From Aurantiacibacter zhengii (GTDB taxonomy: Bacteria; Pseudomonadota; Alphaproteobacteria; Sphingomonadales; Sphingomonadaceae), in the NCBI RefSeq assembly GCF_003584125.1, contig NZ_QXFL01000002.1, positions 372,001 through 436,000 of the forward strand: a stretch of DNA of 64,000 bases. The letters run 5' to 3'. The number at the start of each line of letters is the position of its first letter. The stretch's first letter is position 1. Under the pieces are notes generated by a model that was given only the letters and a program-made list of their open reading frames with translations, did no database searches and was not told the DNA's origin. The translations under genes and the position numbers were made by a program. Positions 28,339 through 36,817 of this stretch are shown piece after piece.

Positions 28339-28638
28339 ATGGAATGGATTCTCGTGCCCCTCGCACCGTTCCTCATGGTCCTCGGGATCGTATGGATACA
28401 GTCGCGAAGCAAGCTTGAGGAAAAGCGACTGGCGGCGACGGCTGAACAAACGAGCGAAAAAGCCGCGCAATACGCCAGCAAGGTGCAGCAGTTGGAAGAT
28501 CGGGTGAAAGTGCTGGAACGCATCGTCACTGACAGGGGCTACGACATTGCCACTCAAATAGAGGCTTTGCGCGACCAGCGCTCGGTCGATGAAGGCAATG
28601 GTATCCCGCTTGAAATCTCGAAAAGGGAGAAGGCCTGA
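28339..28638 (+). CDS. PspB-like small membrane protein, paralogue 1
   Basis: 99 residues. One N-terminal membrane segment (WILVPLAPFLMVLGIVWIQ), then a charged coiled coil with VQQLEDRVKVLERIVTDRGY followed by DIATQIEALRDQ. The R-x-x-V/L-E-R-I-V core and the I-E-x-L-R end are shared with the next four genes and align with the PspB C-terminus. It lies 23 bases after pspC and has the ribosome site AAAAGGAACTGAAA. It is probably an added PspB-type sensor or PspA-binding adaptor (inference). Confidence 0.8.
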   Translation: MEWILVPLAPFLMVLGIVWIQSRSKLEEKRLAATAEQTSEKAAQYASKVQQLEDRVKVLERIVTDRGYDIATQIEALRDQRSVDEGNGIPLEISKREKA

Positions 28639-28985
28639 TGAACATGGAGACCGCCTTTTTCATCGTAGGCATCGTCATTGCGTGTAATTTTGGCTGGGTC
28701 ATTAATAACTGGATCCGCGCCAAGCACGGCTATCCGCTGGAGGACGAGTACGGCGGCACGGTCGAGCGATCCGATACCAGCGAAGCGAAGCAACTGCGCG
28801 AGCAGAACCAGCAGCTGCGTGACGTGATGGAGCGCATGGAAGACCGCATGATCGTGCTCGAACGCATCGTCACCGACAAGGGCTACACCGTGGCCGAGGA
28901 GATCGAGGCGCTGCGCGACAAGCCCGCCCGCTCCACCCGTGACAACGGCATGCCCCTCAATTTCGAGCAGAAGGAAAAGGCCTGA
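28638..28985 (+). CDS. PspB-like small membrane protein, paralogue 2
   Basis: 115 residues. The N-terminal membrane segment (TAFFIVGIVIACNFGWVINNW) is followed by IRAKHGYPLEDEYGG, a linker shared almost unchanged with paralogue 3. The coil reads MEDRMIVLERIVTDKGY and AEEIEALRDK. The start overlaps the preceding stop (TGATG); an alternative ATG is 2 codons in. The shared KHGYPLE linker shows that paralogues 2 and 3 are a recent duplication. Confidence 0.8.
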   Translation: MNMETAFFIVGIVIACNFGWVINNWIRAKHGYPLEDEYGGTVERSDTSEAKQLREQNQQLRDVMERMEDRMIVLERIVTDKGYTVAEEIEALRDKPARSTRDNGMPLNFEQKEKA

Positions 28986-29296
28986 TGGAACTGATCACCG
29001 AAACCACCGTGATCGCCGGTGTCGCCATTATGACAGCAGGCTGGATCGTAAACACCTGGATGCGCATGAAGCATGGCTATCCGCTGGAAAACAGCTGGGG
29101 CAAGGCCGTCTATCCCAAGAATGACCAGGCGGTGGAACGCGTCAAGCTTCTGAGCCAGGAAAATGCCGCGCTGCAGGCGGAACTCGGTTCGCTCAAGGAT
29201 CGCCTCGCCAATGTGGAGCGCATCGTGACCGATAGCGGCTACCAGTTGACGCACGAGATCGAGAGCCTGCGCAGCACCAGGAAGGATGCGAACTGA
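28985..29296 (+). CDS. PspB-like small membrane protein, paralogue 3
   Basis: 103 residues. Membrane segment VIAGVAIMTAGWIVNTW, then MRMKHGYPLENSWGK, the same linker as in paralogue 2, and the coil LKDRLANVERIVTDSGY with HEIESLRSTR. It is coupled to its neighbours at both ends through TGATG overlaps. No enzymatic motif is seen; a scaffold or sensor role in the Psp complex is inferred from operon and motif. Confidence 0.8.
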   Translation: MELITETTVIAGVAIMTAGWIVNTWMRMKHGYPLENSWGKAVYPKNDQAVERVKLLSQENAALQAELGSLKDRLANVERIVTDSGYQLTHEIESLRSTRKDAN

Positions 29297-29595
29297 TGGA
29301 CGGTGACCTTATTCTTATCTTCGGCTTCATCCTCAGCCTGCTGCTGGTGATCCTGCCGTTTGCCTACATCGTCAACAAGCGGGTGAACGAGCACGAGGAA
29401 CGCAAGCTGGAGATCAAGGCCCGGATCGAGGAGGCGAAGGCCCAGCAGGCCATGAACGGCCGCCAATTGTCCGACGACATGGAAGACCGGATGCGGGTCC
29501 TGGAACGCATCGTTACCGACCCCGGCGCAGACCTGTCGCGCCAGATCGAAGAATTGCGCGCCGACCGCTCGGCGCGGGAGGAGAGAATATCGTGA
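29296..29595 (+). CDS. PspB-like small membrane protein, paralogue 4
   Basis: 99 residues. Longer membrane segment (LILIFGFILSLLLVILPFAYIV, residues 5-26), then a strongly charged helix (NEHEERKLEIKARIEEAKAQQ) and the common coil MEDRMRVLERIVTDPG with RQIEELRADR. It lacks the KHGYPLE linker. It overlaps the preceding stop (TGATG) and the following GTG start by 4 bases. Confidence 0.8.
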   Translation: MDGDLILIFGFILSLLLVILPFAYIVNKRVNEHEERKLEIKARIEEAKAQQAMNGRQLSDDMEDRMRVLERIVTDPGADLSRQIEELRADRSAREERIS

Positions 29596-29834
29596 GCTTC
29601 TGGAGTGCCATTGTCCTTATCGTCCTGATTACCGCGGTTGCCGGGATCTTCCGCAATCGCAGCAGTATCGAGGGACGCGGCACCCTTCCGGAAGCGCAGG
29701 ATACCAGCGCCCGCGAACGGGAACTGGAATACGAGGTGGAGGCACTGCGCGAGCGCGTGAAGGTGCTTGAACGCATCGCCACCGATCCGGCCCGCCGCAC
29801 CGCCGAAGAAATAGAGAAACTGCGCGACGAGTGA
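29592..29834 (+). CDS. PspB-like small membrane protein, paralogue 5
   Basis: 80 residues from a GTG start that overlaps the previous stop (GTGA). Membrane segment FWSAIVLIVLITAVAGIF is followed by a short basic linker and the coil ALRERVKVLERIATDPARR with AEEIEKLRDE. It is the size of classical PspB (about 74). Confidence 0.8.
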   Translation: MSFWSAIVLIVLITAVAGIFRNRSSIEGRGTLPEAQDTSARERELEYEVEALRERVKVLERIATDPARRTAEEIEKLRDE

Positions 29835-29869
29835 TCGTCGCCGCTCAAAACGCCCGCAGGGAGGACCAA

Positions 29870-30109
29870 ATGACGCAAATCGACCTGTTGATCGCCGCCA
29901 GCAGCCTGCTTGCGCTGGCCATGCTGACCGCTTCCGCCCTGCTGGGTTGGCAGGGCTGGCTCGCCCTCAAGAACCGCGAGCTGGAAATGAACCGCATGCC
30001 AGCGGAAATGGAAGGTGGATCGCGTGAAGGCATGGCACGGATCGAGATTGCTGACCTCAAGGAACGCATCCGCAAGCTTGAAGCCATCGCGAACGGGGTG
30101 GACCTGTGA
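29870..30109 (+). CDS. PspB-like small membrane protein, paralogue 6
   Basis: 79 residues. Membrane segment LLIAASSLLALAMLTASALLGW, then WLALKNRELEMNRM and a shortened coil IADLKERIRKLEAIANGVDL that keeps the R-x-x-L-E-x-I core but loses the I-E-x-L-R end. The frame is open from a GTG at 29831, but AGGGAGGACCAA directly before the ATG at 29870 decides the start. It is the last clear member of the psp operon; sufE begins 14 bases on. Confidence 0.75.
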   Translation: MTQIDLLIAASSLLALAMLTASALLGWQGWLALKNRELEMNRMPAEMEGGSREGMARIEIADLKERIRKLEAIANGVDL

Positions 30110-30123
30110 CGCGCAGCCACTAG

Positions 30124-30540
30124 ATGGCAGACATGCGCACACTTGAAGACATCCAGGAAGAATACGAATTTCTCGAAGGCGACGAACGTTATCGCCTGCT
30201 GATCGAGCTGGGCCGCGAACTGGACGAGATGCCCGCTGCCCTGAAGACAGACGCCACGCTTGTTCGCGGATGTTCGGCGCAGGTCTGGGTCTATCCAACC
30301 GGAAATTCCGACAAACTGCATTTCGTCGCCGACAGCAACGCCGCCATTACCAAGGGCATCGTCGCGCTGGTGATCGCCGCTGTGCAGGACAAGCCTGCGA
30401 CCGAGGTGGCCGGCATGGATGTCGCAGAGGCGCTCGCCCCCTTCGATCTGAAAAACCAGCTTTCATCCAATCGCACCCAGGGCGTGCCCAACATGATCGC
30501 GCTGGTACAGGAACACGCGGCGCGCATCTCGGAAGGGTAA
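30124..30540 (+). CDS. sufE: SufE family cysteine desulfurase-activating protein
   Basis: 138 residues. SufE accepts sulfane sulfur from SufS for Fe-S cluster assembly. The acceptor Cys is Cys50 in VRGCSAQVW, and EYEFLEGDERYRLLIELGREL near the N-terminus and NRTQGVPNMIALV at the C-terminus fit the family. It follows the psp array on the same strand with a 14-base gap and no visible terminator, so it may receive readthrough from the stress operon. No suf genes are adjacent. CsdE is the close alternative. Confidence 0.88.
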   Translation: MADMRTLEDIQEEYEFLEGDERYRLLIELGRELDEMPAALKTDATLVRGCSAQVWVYPTGNSDKLHFVADSNAAITKGIVALVIAAVQDKPATEVAGMDVAEALAPFDLKNQLSSNRTQGVPNMIALVQEHAARISEG

Positions 30541-30661
30541 CGCGCGCGCTTCATCGGAAGTTGACGCGCGCAACAGCCGGACAGCTCCGGTTTCTTGGAA
30601 CGCGCCTGCATTCGACCCGTTGAAAAGGCAAACGGAGGGGGTAACTTTCAGGAGACCCCAA

Positions 30662-30820
30662 ATGGCTATTCTTATTCTTATCGCTACCATTGTTCTGCCG
30701 CCGGTAGGTGTGGCGGCAAAGCACGGACTGGGCGGAACCGCCCTGCTTAATCTCGTGCTGACCCTGCTTGGCTTCATCCCCGGCCTGATTCACGGTCTGT
30801 ACGTGAACTACGCTCGCTAA
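30662..30820 (+). CDS. Pmp3/YqaE-family small membrane protein
   Basis: 52 residues, with MAILILIATIVLPPVGVAAKHG then LVLTLLGFIPGLIHGLYVNY, the two-helix Pmp3/YqaE (UPF0057) proteolipid signature. Members modulate membrane potential and appear under salt or stress conditions. AGGAGACCCCAA precedes the ATG at 30662; the frame upstream is shadow. It lies about 120 bases after sufE and is probably separately transcribed. Confidence 0.88.
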   Translation: MAILILIATIVLPPVGVAAKHGLGGTALLNLVLTLLGFIPGLIHGLYVNYAR

Positions 30821-30898
30821 GGGTTCGTCTCGCGCAAAGCGATTGCGCTCTACCAAGGTGTAGGCCATGCTCCTCCTTGGTGAACCCGGGGGGCCGGC

Positions 30899-32179
30899 AT
30901 GCGCGATCACGAATTGCGAAAACAGGTGGTGTCCGAAATGCACCTGCGCCGCTGGCCGGTGCTGTCGGTGCCCTGTTTCATCGTCCAGTGGGTGCTCATC
31001 GTCGCGCCGGAAGAACGCGAAGACGAAGCTGCCTATCTCGATGGATTTCGCGATCCTGAGGCGAGACATACAAATGCGCCGCATCTGTCGGGTTTCCTGG
31101 CCGATGGCGTAGAGTTCTCGTGGGAGCGCCATAGCGAAGGCACCAGTCTTTCACTTTTCATCGACGATGTTTCCGAGGAAGAGCTGGCGTCGGCCACCCT
31201 CCCCGACCGGGTGCACGAGGCCATCGAATGGGCTCGGGGGCTTCCCGGCAAGATAATGCGCGCAATCCAGATTCGCGTTGTTGCCGATGATGCTGCGGCC
31301 GAGCGATTGCTGCCGCACATGGACTTCCTTCGCTCCGAACTGATCTCCTGCAATTTTGGCGGCGCACCGCGCATGTGGGGCGATTTCCGCTTGAAGGACG
31401 ACGGGTTTGGCAAGCTGGTGGTGGCTGCCAACGGCACGGACCTGCGCGACTTCAGCAGGCTGGTCCAGCGGCTTCAGGACCTGGACAATTATCGCAACCG
31501 TGCATTGCTAGGCCTGCCGACCGCGCAAAAGGCCTGGCCTAAACTCGATGCCGTGGGAGTAAGGCTTGCCGAAGTGGCAGCGCGCATTGCGGGTGACGAG
31601 GCAAAGGACGATATCCTGCTGGAACAGCTTTCCACTTACAGCGCTGAACTCAATGCCATCGCCAATGCAATCGACTACCGCCTCAGCGCTACCGCGGCCT
31701 ATGCCCAGCTGGTGAACGAGCGGCTGGAGCAACTGCGCGTGACACCGATAGACGGTTATGCCTCACTGGTGGATTTCACCCAGCGCCGGTTCCTGCCCGC
31801 GATCCGCACATGCGCCGCGGTGAAGGACCGGCAGCTCGGGCTGTCTGCACGGGCAGAGCGAGCCGCCAGCCTCCTGCGCGCGCGCATCAGCACGCGGATC
31901 GAGAACCAGAATGCGGAACTGCTGCGATCGATGGATCGCAGCACCCGCATGCAACTGCGACTGCAACAACTGGTGGAAGGCCTGTCGGTCGTCGCGCTCA
32001 GCTATTACCTGATCGGGCTGGTCGGTTATGTCCTGAAAGGGGCGGGCCACAGATGGCCCGGCCTCGATGCCGAGGTCGCACTGGCCGTCATCACCCTGCC
32101 CGTAGTGTTAGTGGTGTGGCTGGCGACACGTCTCTTGAAAAAGCGCCTGTTGCAGGGCCCCGACCGGCGGCTGCCCTAG
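30899..32179 (+). CDS. DUF3422 family membrane protein
   Basis: 426 residues. The N-terminal half includes RWPVLSVPCFIVQWVLI and FSWERHSEGTSLSLFI typical of DUF3422. A helical middle part follows (residues 215-355), then two C-terminal membrane segments (VVALSYYLIGLVGYVL and LAVITLPVVLVVWLATRLL) with a basic tail. This architecture resembles a cytoplasmic domain tethered to the membrane. The function is unknown. A GGGGGG run precedes the ATG. Confidence 0.82.
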   Translation: MRDHELRKQVVSEMHLRRWPVLSVPCFIVQWVLIVAPEEREDEAAYLDGFRDPEARHTNAPHLSGFLADGVEFSWERHSEGTSLSLFIDDVSEEELASATLPDRVHEAIEWARGLPGKIMRAIQIRVVADDAAAERLLPHMDFLRSELISCNFGGAPRMWGDFRLKDDGFGKLVVAANGTDLRDFSRLVQRLQDLDNYRNRALLGLPTAQKAWPKLDAVGVRLAEVAARIAGDEAKDDILLEQLSTYSAELNAIANAIDYRLSATAAYAQLVNERLEQLRVTPIDGYASLVDFTQRRFLPAIRTCAAVKDRQLGLSARAERAASLLRARISTRIENQNAELLRSMDRSTRMQLRLQQLVEGLSVVALSYYLIGLVGYVLKGAGHRWPGLDAEVALAVITLPVVLVVWLATRLLKKRLLQGPDRRLP

Positions 32180-32185
32180 TCGATT

Positions 32186-32686
32186 TCAGGCTTTGGCGCT
32201 GTCGCGCACCACGGCGATACCCGCTTCGCGCTGACGCCTCAGGTCGGCCTTCAGCGCGGCGGGATCGCGCGCGAAGAGAAAGCCGAAGCTTACCCCGCCC
32301 TCCTTGCCGATGGTGGCATGGTGCAACTTGTGGGCCTGCACCAGCCGCTTGGCATAGCCGCGCTTGGGTACCCATTTGAAATAGCGCTGGTGAACAAGGC
32401 CATCGTGAATCAGCGTGTAGATTAGGCCGTACACGGTAATCCCGAGGGCGAACCACCAGAGGAAATCGGACACGAAATAGCCGACGATGAACATCACGAT
32501 TACGATGCTGCCGAAAACCACTGCGAACAGATCGTTTTTCTCCAGCATGTTGTCGTGCGGTTCGTGATGATCGCGGTGCCAGCCCCAGCCCCAGCCGTGC
32601 ATCACGTACCGGTGCGCCCACCAGGCGAACCCTTCCATGAAGGCGACCGCACCGACAACGGTGAGGACTATTTCGGCTACGCTCAT
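32186..32686 (-). CDS. crtZ: Beta-carotene hydroxylase
   Basis: 166 residues. A di-iron membrane hydroxylase that adds the 3,3'-hydroxyls to beta-carotene or canthaxanthin, leading to zeaxanthin or astaxanthin. All His motifs are present: HRYVMH, HRDHHEPH, HDGLVHQR and HKLHHA. About four hydrophobic segments are seen. The ATG at 32686 follows GGAGCTGAAGAG. It begins 4 bases after the crtW stop, in one operon; with the ketolase it implies ketocarotenoid production. Confidence 0.94.
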   Translation of the reverse strand: MSVAEIVLTVVGAVAFMEGFAWWAHRYVMHGWGWGWHRDHHEPHDNMLEKNDLFAVVFGSIVIVMFIVGYFVSDFLWWFALGITVYGLIYTLIHDGLVHQRYFKWVPKRGYAKRLVQAHKLHHATIGKEGGVSFGFLFARDPAALKADLRRQREAGIAVVRDSAKA

Positions 32687-32690
32687 CTCT

Positions 32691-33446
32691 TCAGCTCCGT
32701 ATCGACTCAGCAAGGCCGCGCCGGCAGCGCGGGAGTGCCCACCACGGGGTCTGCGGAAACCTGTGGTGTTCGTGATGATAGCCGAAATGGAAACACGTTG
32801 CGAGGCTGACAAGGGGTGAGAAATCGTCCGAGCGGGCATTGTGCCTGTCATTGAAGGTGTCGTGCGCGTGGCGATGCGGCCGATAGGTGCCGAAATAGAA
32901 CAGCTGCATGCTCGATGCGATGGCAGGCAGGCCGAACACCAGCACGATCTGGGTCATGGGCACGCCCACAAACAGCCAATAGGTCGTCACGATGGTGCTG
33001 ACGTAAAGCACTGACTGCCAGCCGAAATAGCGGCGCAGGAATGTGCCGTACCAGCGCCAGAAGTTGCTGGGATTGACGGTGTCGAAGTCGGGATCGCCCT
33101 CCCCCCCGGCATGGCGATGATGATCGAAATGCGCGTCGCGCATCTTGCGCCAGCCAAACCCTGCATAAAGAAACAGCAGTCCGCCCCCAATTGCGGAATT
33201 CAGGCGCGGGAAACCGGGAGCCAGCGACCCATGCATGGCATCGTGGCTGATGATGAAGACACCCACCGAGAGCCAGCACTGAACCACCGCAATGGCAAGC
33301 GCTGCCGGCAGAGTGCTCCAGCTGAGTTCGAAAACGAAGATCGCGTAAAAGTGCAATCCCAGCCAGCCGCCCACTATCGCGATCGCCAGGCCGAGGCCGA
33401 CGAGGGATTGCGCGCTGCGGGGAATGGCGTGGGCGGATTGAACCAT
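32691..33446 (-). CDS. crtW: Beta-carotene ketolase
   Basis: 251 residues. A membrane fatty-acid-desaturase-type ketolase adding 4,4'-keto groups to the beta-ionone rings. Motifs in order: SHDAMHGSL, FDHHRHAG, FGTYRPHRHAHD, and the C-terminal HFGYHHEHHRFP. Together with crtZ downstream it would give astaxanthin-type pigments. No other carotenoid genes (crtE, B, I, Y) lie in the window, so the pathway is split. Confidence 0.94.
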   Translation of the reverse strand: MVQSAHAIPRSAQSLVGLGLAIAIVGGWLGLHFYAIFVFELSWSTLPAALAIAVVQCWLSVGVFIISHDAMHGSLAPGFPRLNSAIGGGLLFLYAGFGWRKMRDAHFDHHRHAGGEGDPDFDTVNPSNFWRWYGTFLRRYFGWQSVLYVSTIVTTYWLFVGVPMTQIVLVFGLPAIASSMQLFYFGTYRPHRHAHDTFNDRHNARSDDFSPLVSLATCFHFGYHHEHHRFPQTPWWALPRCRRGLAESIRS

Positions 33447-33534
33447 TACACCAAGGCCTTAGAGCAGTATGCCTTGCAGGCAAACGCGGCAAATGGTCCC
33501 TGTCTCAGGGGCCGCAACGAATTGCTCGCGACAG

Positions 33535-33939
33535 TTACTCTCGCGGCAGGCCGAAATAGCGTTCCGCCACGTCCTGATTGATGCGCGCGGGCCGATGGGT
33601 TTCGCTGTCGATGCAGCACCACATGGACTGCACCTCTGCCAGCACATCCTCGCCGCGGCGAATCACCGTGTTGTAGAAGCTGCGTGCGCCCTTGATCTTT
33701 TCCAGCACCGTTTCGGCGATCACGTCATCATGCAGGAAGGCGGGCCGACGATAGGTGATCTCGTGCTTCAGGGCGACCCAGGCCTTGCTCGCCACTTCTT
33801 CTGCCGGGGCAAGCTTCTGCCAATGCTGCAGGACCACGTCCTGCACCCAGTTCAGATAACGCGAATTGTTCACGTGCCCCATGAAATCAATATCATCGGG
33901 CAGAATCTTGATCGGAATCGCGAAGGGCTTGATTGACAT
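33535..33939 (-). CDS. YbgC/4HBT-type acyl-CoA thioesterase
   Basis: 134 residues, hotdog fold. DDIDFMGHVNNSRYLNWVQD near residue 15 holds the catalytic aspartate position of 4-hydroxybenzoyl-CoA-thioesterase-like enzymes. ALKHEITYRRPAFLHDDV is the usual second strand. The substrate is unknown. It is monocistronic, lying between crtW (same strand, 88-base gap) and the divergent leuC. Confidence 0.84.
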   Translation of the reverse strand: MSIKPFAIPIKILPDDIDFMGHVNNSRYLNWVQDVVLQHWQKLAPAEEVASKAWVALKHEITYRRPAFLHDDVIAETVLEKIKGARSFYNTVIRRGEDVLAEVQSMWCCIDSETHRPARINQDVAERYFGLPRE

Positions 33940-34038
33940 GAATGTAAGTTAGGCCTGCAACGTTAACTTTCCAAGACACGAAAAAGCCTTTTCTCGTTAT
34001 TCTTGGCGGAAAGTCTTCCCCGCGCTATCTGGCGACCC

Positions 34039-35481
34039 ATGTCCAGCAAGCCACGCACCCTGTACGAAAAGATTTTCGATGCCCATGTGGTGGAGCGGCG
34101 CGATGATGGCACCTGCCTGATCTTCATCGACCGTCACCTCGTCCACGAAGTCACCAGCCCCCAGGCGTTCGAAGCGCTGCGGATCAATGCCCGTAAGGTG
34201 CGCCACCCGGAACTAACCCTGGCCGTTCCCGACCATAACCTGCCCACCACGGCGCGAACCGATGCGCAGGGCAACCGCATGCCGATTGCCGACGAGGAAA
34301 GCCGCGCGCAGCTTGCCGCACTTGAGCGCAACACTCACGATTTCGGCATTCGCTATTTCGATGCCACGGCCAGGCAGCAGGGCATCGTTCACGTTGTCGG
34401 ACCGGAACAGGGCTTCTCCCTACCGGGCACCACCATCGTCTGCGGCGACAGCCACACCGCTTGCCACGGTGGTCTTGGTGCATGGGCCTTCGGCATCGGT
34501 ACCAGCGAGGTGGAGCATGTGCTCGCCACGCAGACACTACTGCTGCGCCCATCGAAAACGATGGAAGTGCGCGTGGAGGGCGATCTGGCGCCCGGCGTCA
34601 CGGCGAAGGATCTGATTATGCACATCATCGGCGTGATCGGCACCGCTGGCGGCACCGGCCACGTGATCGAATACCGCGGCAAGGTGTTCGAACAGATGAG
34701 CATCGAAAGCCGACTGACTGTGTGCAACATGAGCATAGAGGGCGGTGCACGCGGCGGCCTGATCGCGCCCGACGAAACCACTTTCGCCTACATTAAGGGC
34801 CGCACCTTCGCGCCCACGGCGGACGAGTGGGACGATGCTGTCGCCTACTGGAAAACGCTGTATTCCGACCCCGATGCCGTGTTCGACAAATCCGTGACGA
34901 TCGATGCGCGCGAAGTGGAACCCTCGGTGACGTGGGGTACGAGCCCAGAGGATGTGGTCGCCATCGGCGGCACCGTTCCCGATCCCGCCGGTTTCACCGA
35001 CCCTTCCAAGCAGGAAGCTGCCCGCGCCAGCCTCGATTACATGGGCCTCACGCCCGGCACCCGGATGCAGGATATCGCCGTGCAGAACATCTTCATAGGC
35101 AGTTGCACCAACAGCCGCATCGAAGACCTGCGCGCCGCCGCCGAGGTTTTGCGCGGTCGTCGCAAGCACGCGAACATCAAGTGGGGCATTGTCGTGCCAG
35201 GCTCGGGCCTGGTGAAGTTGCAGGCAGAGGCAGAGGGGCTGGACAAGGTCTTCACCGACGCGGGCCTCGAATGGCGGGAGCCGGGCTGCTCGGCCTGCCT
35301 CGGGATGAATCCGGACAAGGTGCCTGCCGGGGAACGCAGCGCCTCTACCAGCAACCGCAACTTCGTGGGTCGGCAGGGGCCGGGCGCGCGCACGCACCTC
35401 GTCTCGCCCGCCATGGCCGCCGCTGCTGCCGTGACAGGCCACCTTACCGATGTGCGCGAACTGATGCGTGAGCCTGCGTAA
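34039..35481 (+). CDS. leuC: 3-isopropylmalate dehydratase, large subunit
   Basis: 480 residues. With LeuD it isomerises 2-isopropylmalate to 3-isopropylmalate in leucine synthesis. The [4Fe-4S] ligands are in [11 protein letters not shown] (one Cys) and [11 protein letters not shown] (two Cys). It starts [18 protein letters not shown], typical of the family; a TTG 12 codons earlier is unlikely. The stop lies inside the next gene (14-base overlap), so leuC, the glycosylase gene, the 52-residue gene and leuD form one operon. Confidence 0.97.
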   Translation: MSSKPRTLYEKIFDAHVVERRDDGTCLIFIDRHLVHEVTSPQAFEALRINARKVRHPELTLAVPDHNLPTTARTDAQGNRMPIADEESRAQLAALERNTHDFGIRYFDATARQQGIVHVVGPEQGFSLPGTTIVCGDSHTACHGGLGAWAFGIGTSEVEHVLATQTLLLRPSKTMEVRVEGDLAPGVTAKDLIMHIIGVIGTAGGTGHVIEYRGKVFEQMSIESRLTVCNMSIEGGARGGLIAPDETTFAYIKGRTFAPTADEWDDAVAYWKTLYSDPDAVFDKSVTIDAREVEPSVTWGTSPEDVVAIGGTVPDPAGFTDPSKQEAARASLDYMGLTPGTRMQDIAVQNIFIGSCTNSRIEDLRAAAEVLRGRRKHANIKWGIVVPGSGLVKLQAEAEGLDKVFTDAGLEWREPGCSACLGMNPDKVPAGERSASTSNRNFVGRQGPGARTHLVSPAMAAAAAVTGHLTDVRELMREPA

Positions 35482-35962
35482 ACAATCCTTCGCTCCGGTG
35501 GTCCGCCCCGATACGCGTCTGCTCATCCTGGGCAGCCTGCCGGGCGAGAAATCATTGGCCGCAGCGCAATACTATGCCCACCCGCGAAACGCATTCTGGA
35601 AGCTGATGGAACAGGTGATTGGAAGTGATCTGGTGGCGCTGGACTATCCTGCGCGGCTGGAGGCGCTGTCGCGACACAAGGTCGGCCTGTGGGACTCGGT
35701 GCAATCCGCCGAACGCAGAGGCAGCCTCGATGCCGACATGCGCGAGATAGAAACCGCTGACCTTACATCGCTCGTCGCCACGCTCCCTGAACTCAGGGCC
35801 GTGGCTTTCAACGGCAAGACCTCGGAAAAAGCTGCTCGCCCGCAACTGGCGCAGAGCGCTTTAAGACTTGTATCTCTGCCCTCCTCCAGCCCCGCGCACG
35901 CGGCGATGACTTTCGAGGAGAAAACCCGACACTGGACCAAATTGCGCGAATTCTTGCGCTGA
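35468..35962 (+). CDS. DNA-deoxyinosine/uracil glycosylase family protein
   Basis: 164 residues from a GTG start inside the leuC end. It matches the small UDG-superfamily group of hypoxanthine/deoxyinosine DNA glycosylases: [30 protein letters not shown] (motif 1 with GSLPG and the H-P-R-N-A-F-W run) and [11 protein letters not shown] and LPSSSPAHA further on. It would excise deaminated bases. It is an unusual passenger inside the leuCD operon. Confidence 0.82.
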   Translation: MSLRKQSFAPVVRPDTRLLILGSLPGEKSLAAAQYYAHPRNAFWKLMEQVIGSDLVALDYPARLEALSRHKVGLWDSVQSAERRGSLDADMREIETADLTSLVATLPELRAVAFNGKTSEKAARPQLAQSALRLVSLPSSSPAHAAMTFEEKTRHWTKLREFLR

Positions 35963-36001
35963 ATATTGCAACCCTCACGCCCCGGGAGCATTGGAAATAC
36001 C

Positions 36002-36160
36002 ATGACTGATAAAATTCCAAAGACAGCCGCAATCGCCGCCGGTGCCATCGGCTCTGCCGCCGTAGCCGCCGCATTGCTCTACGTGAACCGCCGCAAGAAA
36101 CAGAACGAGCCGACGCAGCCCGGCCCCATCCCGAGTGGCGAGAAGCCGGAAACCGACTGA
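36002..36160 (+). CDS. Small single-pass membrane protein between leuC and leuD
   Basis: 52 residues: a short basic start (MTDKIPK), one Ala/Gly-rich hydrophobic segment ([21 protein letters not shown]), a basic cluster RRKKQ and a Pro-rich tail. Family not recognised. The ATG at 36002 follows TTGGAAATACC. The stop overlaps the leuD start (TGATGG). Composition and coupling make it likely to be translated. Confidence 0.65.
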   Translation: MTDKIPKTAAIAAGAIGSAAVAAALLYVNRRKKQNEPTQPGPIPSGEKPETD

Positions 36161-36765
36161 TGGAAAAGGTCTCGCATATCGAAGGCCGCGCCATTCCGTT
36201 CGGGCGCAAGAACGTGGATACCGACGTAATCATCCCTGCGCGCTGGCTGAAAACGGTGAGCCGCGAGGGACTGGGCCAGGGCGCTTTCGAAACCGTGCGG
36301 GCGAAAGATCCCGACAACGTTTTCGATAGCGAGGAATTCGCCGGGGCTCCGATCCTTGTGGCGGGTGACAATTTCGGCTGCGGGTCCAGCCGCGAACATG
36401 CCGCGTGGGCCATGCTCGACCTGGGCATCCGCGCCGTGATCGCGCCCAGCTTTTCGGACATCTTCGCGGGCAACGCCTTCAAGAACGGCATCCTCACCGT
36501 CGTCCTGCCACCGGAACAGGTGCAACGCCTGCTGGAGGTCGCAAAAACCGATCCGATCTTCATCGACCTTGAAAGCCAGAGCGTGACCACGCCGTTCCAG
36601 GATCGCTTTACCTTCGAGATCGATCCGTTCCGCAAGCACTATCTGCTCGAAGGTCTCGACGAAGTGGGCCTGACGCTGGAGCGCGACGAGGCTATTTCCC
36701 GTTACGAAGAACGACTTGCTGCAGGCAGGCCCTGGCTGGCTCGCGGAACGGGAGTTGCGGCCTGA
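36160..36765 (+). CDS. leuD: 3-isopropylmalate dehydratase, small subunit
   Basis: 201 residues, normal LeuD length. It carries [23 protein letters not shown] at the start and the [14 protein letters not shown] swivel-domain motif near residue 72. It overlaps the preceding 52-residue gene by one base and is the partner of LeuC. Confidence 0.96.
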   Translation: MEKVSHIEGRAIPFGRKNVDTDVIIPARWLKTVSREGLGQGAFETVRAKDPDNVFDSEEFAGAPILVAGDNFGCGSSREHAAWAMLDLGIRAVIAPSFSDIFAGNAFKNGILTVVLPPEQVQRLLEVAKTDPIFIDLESQSVTTPFQDRFTFEIDPFRKHYLLEGLDEVGLTLERDEAISRYEERLAAGRPWLARGTGVAA

Positions 36766-36817
36766 TCGTCCGGCGGGCTATCTCGTCACACGAATTCTTC
36801 ACAAGGACCGATTCCCC

